Positions 57,015 to 64,000 of a stretch of 64,000 nt of DNA are shown here, piece after piece (within the stretch, counting starts at the first letter, position 1; every line of letters starts with the position of its first letter). The stretch spans positions 11,532,001 through 11,596,000 of the forward strand of contig NC_066292.1 in the NCBI RefSeq assembly GCF_905404315.1. The letters run 5' to 3'. The notes under the pieces were generated by a model that saw only the letters and a list, made by a program, of their open reading frames with translations, ran no database searches and was not told where the DNA came from. This DNA is from Leptidea sinapis (lineage: Eukaryota; Arthropoda; Insecta; Lepidoptera; Pieridae). The position numbers were made by a program, and so were the translations under genes.

Positions 57015-57230
57015 GCGCTTTCGCACTACGTCTGATCAGAGTCCGATCCGAATCCGTGAAAACACGGTCCAAAGCAGTCGTAGAATTATTTCTATTGTAA
57101 TTTACGCACTAGATCCGGCTTCCGTCATCCGATTTCTTTCCGTCAACCGTAGAAATAGTTCGACGACTACTTCGGACCGTATTTTCACGGATACGGATCG
57201 GATTAAGGTACAGAGTTTGCGCTTTTCGAT
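57015..57230. repeat. foldback element, arms about 55 bp
   Basis: 57041-57094 (GTCCGATCCGAATCCGTGAA, AACACGGTCC...) and 57150-57205 are imperfect inverted repeats; weaker pairing extends to GCGCTTTCGC outside. The chance 89-codon frame at 57010-57279 runs across it and is not a gene. Confidence 0.75.
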
Positions 57231-57680
57231 TCACTTCTTCTATTTAGTTTTTTTTTCTTTTTATTTACCGAAGTACTAAGTAAGTCAAAACGATTGCCGT
57301 TTGTTTTTATTCCTTTCATATCATTAAAAGGTCCAAAACTTAAGATTTTACTTTAACTAAGACGCTAACATAATCATAAATTGATTTTGATTTTTATTAT
57401 GTGAGAGTATCGCTCAAGTGAGCTTCAAATCCATCGCTGAACATAAAACATGAAATACGAACAATAGTGTACAATGTAAATAGGATGGATACAATGTAGA
57501 ATCGCCCTCAACATATATAGATCTAACTAAATGATATTAATGCCATTAATAAGATTAATGACGAATACGTCCCCTTGCCACTGTTCTAATAATCTCTCGG
57601 ATTACGAACAATGTGTACTACATTCGTTTGATTTAATGTACTTGCGGCTATAATGCTGAGTATAGATTTCCTTATTATAC

Positions 57681-57708
57681 GCGTATATATATATATATAT
57701 ATATACTA
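57681..57708. repeat. TA microsatellite
   Basis: A run of about eleven TA units. Confidence 0.9.
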
Positions 57709-57895
57709 TTTGACGTTTGAGTATGTCTGTTGCATCACTTTACATCATTGTAATGGAAAAGATTTGTAAAACAATGGCAATGAGTTTCTTGCTACTTCTT
57801 CTCATTAGCCTTTACGAAGTAGCGGTAGATTCAATAAGATATATTTTTTTTTTGACAATTCCGTGACCTAAATGAATAAATTGATTTTGAACGAA
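57700..57895 (+). repeat. retroposon 3' UTR fragment
   Basis: ACAATGGCAATGAGTTTCTT, CTACTTCTTCTCATTAGCCT, GAAGTAGCGGTAGATTC, then AATGAATAAATTGATTTTGA. It matches the opposite strand of 37285-37385. Confidence 0.5.
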
Positions 57896-57897
57896 CG

Positions 57898-57968
57898 ATT
57901 GTGAACGACGTCTCGCGTTCCGTGCGAGCGCTCTTCCACTGAGCCAACCGTTCGAGTGACGTAAAGTT
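57898..57968 (-). repeat. tRNA-derived SINE head (family A)
   Basis: On the minus strand: GTCACTCGAACGGTTGGCTC, AGTGGAAGAGCGCTCGCACG, GAACGCGAGACGTCGTTCAC. The A-box region is well kept and the B-box is lost. Confidence 0.65.
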
Positions 57969-57969
57969 C

Positions 57970-58485
57970 ATAATTCTTGATATGTGGATATACAGTATCT
58001 ACTTTATTGTTGAAAACCAGCTCAATCCCAATATTTGCATATTAGAAAATTGATTTGAGATGTCGCTCTTTCAAATCTTAACAATTTATTTCTTTCTAAA
58101 GTGGTAACCCTTATTTCTGGAATAATTTACACAAATTAAAATTTAAAAAGAATTACAATCTCGCTCCCTACGATAGTAATATTCTGGAAAAAATATTAAA
58201 AATCCTACATAAATCCGTCATTAATTACACATAAATAAAAAATAAAAACAAAAAACTTCTACTGTCTGAGTGATAAAATACTTACACACTTACTTAAAGC
58301 CACAAACGTTTCTGATCAACTTTTTTTAAAAGTATAGAATTTAGTTTTTTGTGTTTAAGAATAATTCATTGTATATTTGTATTAATTTTTACCGAATTGG
58401 ATTCTTTTATACCATTCGTCAATTTTTATTTACATGCGCACCCTTAATCATAATATTTCTACTCCCATAGTTTGTTGTTTGTCCA
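57970..58485. other. AT-rich, no gene recognised
   Basis: Nothing seen. Confidence 0.35.
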
Positions 58486-58493
58486 ATTAGTGC

Positions 58494-58972
58494 TTCATCA
58501 TCATCACCAGCTGGAAGACGTCCACTGCTGGACAAAGGCCTCCCCCAAAGATTTCCACGTCGATCGGTCCTGTGCTGCCCTCATCTAACATATTCCGGCG
58601 ATCTTGACCAGATCGTCGGTCCACCTTGTGGGTGGGTGGCCTACCAACACTGCGTCTTCCGGTACGTGGTCGCCATTCGAGGACTTTACTGCCCCAACGG
58701 CCATCTGTCCGTCGAACTATGTGCCCTGCCCACTGCCACTTTAGTTTCGCAATCATTTGGGCTATGTTGCTGATTTTGGTTCTGCTACGGATCTCCTCAT
58801 TTCTGATTCGATCTCGCAGAGAAACTCCGAGCGTATCCCTCTCCATTGCCCTCTGAGCGACCATCAGCTTTCTCATAAGGCCCATAGTTAGCGACCACGT
58901 CTGCGTACCGTAAGTCATCACTGGCAACACACACTGGTTGAAAACCTTCGTCTTCAGACACTGCGGTAATTA
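58494..58972 (-). mobile_element. RTE-type LINE 3' fragment with C-terminal frame
   Basis: Minus frame: CVLPVMTYGTQTWSLTMGLM, RKLMVAQRAMERDTLGVSLR, DRIRNEEIRSRTKISNIAQM, KWQWAGHIVRRTDGRWGSKV, then LEWRPRTGRRSVGRPP. A frame slip follows GRPP (TRWTDD expected). It ends in ATGATGATGA-type sequence (ATCATCATCACC on the plus strand). Fairly young. Confidence 0.88.
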
Positions 58973-58974
58973 GT

Positions 58975-59700
58975 GCTTAGGCAAATAATATTTATGAATT
59001 CATATCCTTAGTTAAATATTGTCAAGATTCAAGAGTTATATATACAATTTGAATTAATTTTATTAATTTAGTTTACTTGTAAATTTTTGTTAAATATCGG
59101 TTTGTGAATTATGCTTCTCGTAAATAATGCACAGAGTTGCTTTGCAATTCAGTACATATCTTCTGAAGCTTGCGGTTTTATAATGTAAGTTTTATAAATT
59201 TTTCATTTTTCTGAAATACACTGTATATGAATTATTACAAAATCCATAAAACTGAAAAAAAAAGTATCTTTAATTACAGTAAAATTGGATTTATTCTATT
59301 CTATTCTTCCTACTGTTTCTTCTGTTGAATTGAACATTTTAGTGTATATAGGGAATTATCACATGTACACATAGTTGTCATGAACCATCACATAAGCTCC
59401 ACACTGATCATGAAATCTAAGTAATGAGTCAACACATCATACAAACGTAGTATTCAAATAAACTGTTATTAAAGTGCTGTAACTTCAATACGTACATAAA
59501 CCTTTTACGTAAATTAAAATCAGTTATCTGTTCTGTCGATCTTTTTGGAGATAAGCGGACTGTTTCATTTCCCGTATAGTTAGTAAACATTTTTTTCTTT
59601 ATGCTAAACTGGCAGAGTCATAATATAAGTTTCAAAACTTTCAATGTTCTACAATGTTTTAAAAACGATACCGTATTGCTTTTACATGAATAGGTACTAA
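58975..59700. other. no gene recognised
   Basis: AT-rich; nothing seen. Confidence 0.35.
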
Positions 59701-60692
59701 TCTAATCTAATATTATAAAGAGGAAACATTTGTGTTTTTGTATCTATGTTTGTAATGTTTTCACACAAAACTACTGGACCGATTTCAAAAATTATTTCAC
59801 CATTAGAAAGCTGCATCTTCATTGAGTGTCAAAGGATATATAACGTTTTAAAGAAATTGGAACCCCTAATATAAATGCAATAATATAACCCAAGGTGTAA
59901 AAAAATAGTCATAAAAATCTGTCATTGTGTGCGCTGCGGAAATTATTGACGATCGAATAAAAATATGTTGTACAGTATTAAAGAACGTATCAATATCTAC
60001 AACAAAGGCCGCGATACGAGTACCATATACCGTAGTAATACCACTATAACTATTTTTTAAGATTTTAAATGTTGATAAAAGTGTCGATAATAATCAAACC
60101 ATATTATTCACGTCTCTGTATTAATCTTTATCCCATTAAATGAGACTTAATTAAAACCCGTTTCGATAACTGTAAAACTCTTATACAAATTATTTAAGTT
60201 TTCTTTAGTGTTAATTCCGCCAATATTTGTTTGTAAAACAATTCGACACGTGTTTCGCCTCTACACGAGGCATCCTCAGGATGTGTTGTCTCGTGAGGTC
60301 TTGTCAGTCTCATGCCAGATTTTGGCGAGACAACACGTCCTGAGGATGCCTCGTGTAGAGGCGAAACACGTGTCGAATTGTTATAAAAACAAATATTGGC
60401 GGAATTAACACTAAAGAAAACTTTAATAATTTGTATAATTATGGATTTCCGCAAAGTAACGCCTAATTCAATATTTTTTTTTTTTGTAAAACTCTTATTT
60501 AATTATTAAACTCGGACATACCATTCCAAAGATAACGAATTTAAAAATGTCAATCTAAAGAAAATAATACAATAATAACTTAATGAAATAAAACTATTAT
60601 GTTAACAAGAATAAATCTACGGTCCGACTTAGTAGACTTCCCACTACCATGAGATACATATAGGCGCGAGTGAAACCGCGGGGCATTGCTAG
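59701..60692 (+). mobile_element. probable Helitron with nested palindrome
   Basis: TCTAATCTAATATTATAAAG after A, then CAAAACTACTGGACCGATTT and CCATTAGAAAGCTGCATCTT, typical of insect Helitrons. It ends GTGAAACCGCGGGGCATTGC then CTAG before T. The 5' end could also be 59706. The 60.2-kb inverted repeat lies inside. Confidence 0.55.
60181..60438. repeat. large inverted repeat, 113-bp arms
   Basis: Arms 60181-60293 and 60326-60438 are reverse complements with only about five differences, around a 32-nt loop. The arms include ATTCGACACGTGTTTCGCCT and CTACACGAGGCATCCTCAGG. The unit occurs singly at 48.63 kb and in part at 12.32 kb, so this is a head-to-head pair of that repeat. Confidence 0.9.
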
Positions 60693-60810
60693 TGATTAAA
60701 TATTTACGGCAATGCTTAAGTATGAAGTTATTCTCATAATTTTCACTTTGTCAATAAATATTTAAATGCATTGATCTGTTATGTTGTATATATATATACT
60801 GTTGTATATA

Positions 60811-61095
60811 TACAAGTTAGAATATCATCCCCACCATCTGGATGTGTGGCGGTCCTCCACAGTGCGGTTCTCAAAGAAGCTTCTTCTATGTACAACACAG
60901 CTGTTTAATAAGCTTCCTTGTGCTGTGTTTCCGGGACGATATGACATGGGTACCTTTAAAAAAAGCGCGTACACCTACCTTAAAGGCCGGCTACGCTCCT
61001 GTGATTCTTCTGGTGTTGCAAGAGAATGTGCGTGGCGGTGATCACTTAACACAAGGTGGTAAAGCATACGCTCGTTTGTACTTCTTTTTGTTTTC
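60811..61095 (+). mobile_element. family L LINE 3' fragment
   Basis: The frame reads YHPHHLDVWRSSTVRFSKKL, then LPCAVFPGRYDMGTFKKSAY, TYLKGRLRSCDSSGVAREC and the stop, then GATCACTTAACACAAGG and CTCGTTTGTACTTC. 5'-truncated; only a few substitutions. Confidence 0.88.
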
Positions 61096-61109
61096 GTCGC
61101 TAGTGTGTA

Positions 61110-61420
61110 ACAGGGGGTAAACACTTTCAGGGACCATATAGATCTTATATAAATCCAAGGTGGCTAGTAGCGATTGCTTACGATTTGTTTTTAATTTTAC
61201 CCAACCAATTACGATATGTTATGATCACTATCTGACCAATCTGTATTCAGTACCACCGCTAACCTCAGTTAATTGATTTGTTTGCATTACGATTATATAG
61301 GTCTGCTCTTGTATAAATTCGCTCTCATTCACCTCTCCACACACATTCGTTTCGCACACACTCTGAGGTAATTCCTCCACTATACTAAGTCGGTTTTTAG
61401 GTGATTAGTGCCTCTTATTT
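61110..61420. other. no gene recognised
   Basis: Nothing seen. Confidence 0.35.
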
Positions 61421-61421
61421 T

Positions 61422-61632
61422 AATTGGAAGAGGAGGTCAAACGAGCGCATGGGTCATCTGATGTGAAGACATAACAGCCACCTACATTCTCCTGTAATAC
61501 GAGAGGAATCATAGGAGTGTTGCCGGACTTTTGCAAAGAGCTTTTTCTTATATTGTCCTAAAATACCGCACAATGAAGCTCATTCCACCGCTTGGTTTTA
61601 CGTTGAAGAAAGTTCGTTGAAAACCGCACTGT
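61422..61632 (-). mobile_element. family L LINE 3' fragment, fused to family S
   Basis: GGAAGAGGAGGTCAAACGAG, GTGTTGCCGGACTTTTGCAA and GAAAACCGCACTGTGG follow the reversed family L tail. Diverged. It stops exactly where the family S copy begins. Confidence 0.75.
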
Positions 61633-61888
61633 GGGAGGCTCCTTTGCATCGGATACCGCAAGATTATGGGTACCACAACGGCGCCTATTTCTGCCGTGAG
61701 GTAGTAATGTTTAAGTATTGCTGTATTTCGGTCTGAAGGGCGCCGTAGCTAGTGAAATTACTGGGCAAATGAGACTTGACATCATATGTCTTAAATCATC
61801 TGAGCGGCACTGCATTGTAATGGGCAGGGCGTATCAATTACCATCAGCTGAACGTCCTGCTCATCTCGTCCCTTATTTTCATAAAAAA
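61632..61888 (+). repeat. family S short interspersed repeat
   Basis: From GTGGGAGGCTCCTTTGCATC to CTCGTCCCTTATTTTCATAA. The first arm of the central hairpin is deleted (TCTTAAATCATCTGAGCGGC). Confidence 0.85.
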
Positions 61889-61889
61889 C

Positions 61890-62450
61890 AAAAAATATGT
61901 CGTGGATGTTGTATAATGTGATCAAGGTATAATTGCATTACGCCTACTCTTAGCTTGTTTTGTTTTGCGTTACTCCTCTGATCATTTTAACACAGTTAAT
62001 GGCAGATGACCTTCTCCTCTTTTCACAAACCACCGTAACATTGTATTATGTACATAAATTTATAGCGCCCTCTTTTATTCAGTCTGACCAATTAAATCAT
62101 AAAACAGGTAGAAATGAGAATTCGAATAAATGTTGAACGGAAGAGAAGATATCTCGGTAATACGAATGTAATTCAAATAGACTCGCTGTCCATTTCAACC
62201 ACATCGAACTGTATTACAATAGAAATAGATTCTCTAGATACATACAAGAGAATTGTTAAATCAGAATTGCAATAATAAAGATTGCCATAAAACATAGGAA
62301 CAGCCTTATTGATTTATTATTTTATATTCAATTATGTTATACCACATGCGTATTTTTCTCGCAATATTTCTCGGATTTAAACATCCTTAAAGTCATTCCT
62401 TTTAGATTTTTAATGAGACACAATTTTTTTGATTAATATTCCGAATGCAC
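61890..62450. other. no gene recognised
   Basis: AT-rich; nothing seen. Confidence 0.35.
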
Positions 62451-62452
62451 TA

Positions 62453-62677
62453 GATTTTTCAGATACACCAAAATCGAAAGTGCCGTACGGCACAATACAC
62501 CCTGACCAAGTTCTGACCCTTATTTTGTTTATAAGATAGCTTATTTTGCATGGTCTTACAGCTTGTTTTAATAGCTTTCTAATACATTCAGTGAAATCAT
62601 CCTATTACAAGCAATCTTTTAATACACGTAAAATAATACGCATTGATAGAGCACTGCACGCACGCCAAAATCACTTG
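62453..62677 (+). repeat. unclassified repeat, pair with 43517-43742
   Basis: Same 225-bp unit as at 43.5 kb, here about 120 bp upstream of the BEL/Pao frame. Confidence 0.7.
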
Positions 62678-62743
62678 CCGATTTCAGAAGGTTAAATAAT
62701 GATTTGGCCAAAGCTGTTCTTGTGCCTGCAATAAAATTATATA

Positions 62744-64000
62744 AATGGAATGTCTAGAAGATGATGTTAAATTAATTATTAACACACACAGCCGCGCTTG
62801 AACAACAATACTTCCTTCCATATAAAAATTCCACCCATTGAGCTGCCTAGTTTCGATGGAAAGACAGAAAAATGGCCTGTCTTTTATGAGTCATTTAAAA
62901 CAAATATTCACGAGAATAAAGAACTGACAGACTCTCACCGTATCCAATATTTAATGGGTAAGTTAACTGATTCCGCTTTAAAAATAACCGCAGGTATAAT
63001 ACCTACAGGTGATTCCTATAAATTTATTTGGAATTCACTACTTAAAAAGTATCAAGATAAACGATCGTTAGGCACACATTACTTAAATAATATCTTAGAA
63101 TTAAAGGGTTGTTCTCATTCCGCATATAGTTTAAATGCTTTTATAGAAAAATATTCGTCATCACTAGCCGCTTTAAAGCAATTAGATATAAACGATTTAA
63201 CAGATTTTATTCTATTGCACTGTGCTTTAAGAAAAATAGATTCTCAAACCGCACGTTCATTCGAGTTATCCGTCCGCGATGTTGAAATTCCTTCTTCAAA
63301 AGACTTGATAAACTTTATTCAAGATCAAGCTTAGATTTTAGAACGTTCAGACAAAATACGTAATTCTAATATCAACACAGGCTTCGCCCCGGCTGGGAAC
63401 AAACCTACCGCTGCGACCACGCGTGAATCGCGCGCACGAACCTACAAGTCATTCGTCGCGAGCCACGACTGTACTACTATACCTACTTCTCCCGGTTATT
63501 CAAATACACCGCTTGTGTGTGTTTTTTGTTCAGATAATAAGCACACAAAACTTTATAATTGTTCTAAATTTAAAAACGTACCTTCTGTACATGATCGGTT
63601 TCCAGGTAACATCGACATTATATTGGGTGCACAGTTATTTCCATACATTTATTTGGGAAATAAATTAGATATTGGATCGCGCGCCCCACCCGCCTCATCT
63701 ACTGTTTCTGGTTATGTTTTTATGGGTGACTATCCTTCTCAGAAAAATGATAATACCGCGCGTTTGTGTACTAAGACCGCTTCACTTATTGAATCGACCG
63801 CTTCCGCTGATTTTAATTGTAATGTCACTACCGCTTCTTTTATCTCGCTGAAATTAAATGATTTAATTCAAAGATTTTGGCAACTTGAAGAATTACCGCA
63901 ATTTGAATTTTTATCGCCTGAGGAAACGGAATGTGAGAATTTGTATACTTCCACTGTGACTCGGGACGATACCGGCCGTTATGTTGTCTCTCTCCCTTTC
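62744..64000 (+). mobile_element. BEL/Pao LTR retrotransposon, partial, runs off window
   Basis: Gag-like, zinc-knuckle-like, protease-end and pre-RT blocks are seen in order. The left border is not defined; I see no clear LTR or primer-binding site. The element continues past 64000. Confidence 0.75.
62798..64000 (+). pseudogene. BEL/Pao gag-pol, internally deleted
   Basis: One reading frame spans 62798-64000 (401 codons) with a single TAG at 63332-63334. The gag part opens in mid-domain: PPIELPSFDGKTEKWPVFYE, then DSHRIQYLMGKLTDSALKI, LLKKYQDKRSLGTHYLNNIL (the DUF1759-type Gag region). After the TAG comes ILERSDKIRNSN and a knuckle-like CVFCSDNKHTKLYNC. The frame then jumps from KNVPSVHDRF to PGNIDIILGAQLFPYIYLGN, the end of the aspartic protease, so the rest of the nucleocapsid and the protease active site are deleted in frame. 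The RT lead-in follows: LIQRFWQLEELPQFEFLSPE, then TRDDTGRYVVSLPF. The frame starts at TTG with a stop just upstream, so the Gag N-terminus is lost or in another frame. Confidence 0.82.

Noticed and set aside
57010..57279. 89-codon open frame
   Set aside because: It spans the foldback arms and is explained by the palindrome's composition.
1..64000. A novel defence or metabolic gene system
   Set aside because: All recognisable coding sequence belongs to transposable elements; no cluster of non-TE genes exists in the window.

Overview
The window is AT-rich, repeat-dense eukaryotic nuclear DNA, most likely intergenic or intronic sequence from a moth or butterfly (Lepidoptera). I infer this from the repeat types: RTE and Jockey/CR1-like LINEs with typical insect termini, short interspersed repeats, mariner transposases, short Helitrons with TC...CTAG ends at A|T sites, an ACAACCGACTT-type MITE and a BEL/Pao element. 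I found no host protein-coding gene I can support. Every long open frame with a recognisable product belongs to a transposable element.

Layout. 0-2.3 kb: a tRNA-like SINE, hairpins, a LINE tail. 2.3-5.7 kb: a nearly full-length, disabled LINE (family L; endonuclease and reverse transcriptase). 6.5-8.7 kb: two RTE tails. 9-15 kb: SINEs, hairpins, a MITE remnant. 15.3-18.5 kb: a second LINE (CR1/L2-like) with two frameshifts. 19-24 kb: a cluster of the 300-bp family S, LINE tails and a MITE. 25.2-26.9 kb: two homologous arrays of a 99-bp (33-codon) repeat in opposite orientation, carrying YY1/Pho-like motifs. 27.1-28.7 kb: a tRNA-SINE and Helitrons. 29.4-35 kb: a LINE tail, a dead mariner, a 5'-truncated LINE with an intact 352-codon frame, an RTE tail and a second dead mariner. 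35-43 kb: family S copies, a Helitron with internal amplification and a nested retroposon, and a shattered family L copy. 43-50 kb: unclassified repeat pairs, a GC-rich island, a complete MITE. 50-59 kb: a family L tail, a long AT-rich stretch, RTE tails, a complete 356-bp Helitron, a foldback repeat. 59.7-64 kb: a Helitron holding a 113-bp-arm inverted repeat, family L and S copies (one pair fused), and the start of a BEL/Pao element that runs off the window.

How the parts relate. Families L and S, though different in body, share a similar 3' end (a GCTCGT...GTCC...TATT...ATAAAAA module) and a third retroposon at 43.06-43.26 kb ends similarly; the inference is that S is mobilised by L-type reverse transcriptase. 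Several unclassified repeats occur as pairs here. All coding elements carry at least one disabling change except the 31.4-kb LINE fragment, which is open but truncated at its 5' end. All matches rest on reading the sequence and recalled family motifs; no database search was run.
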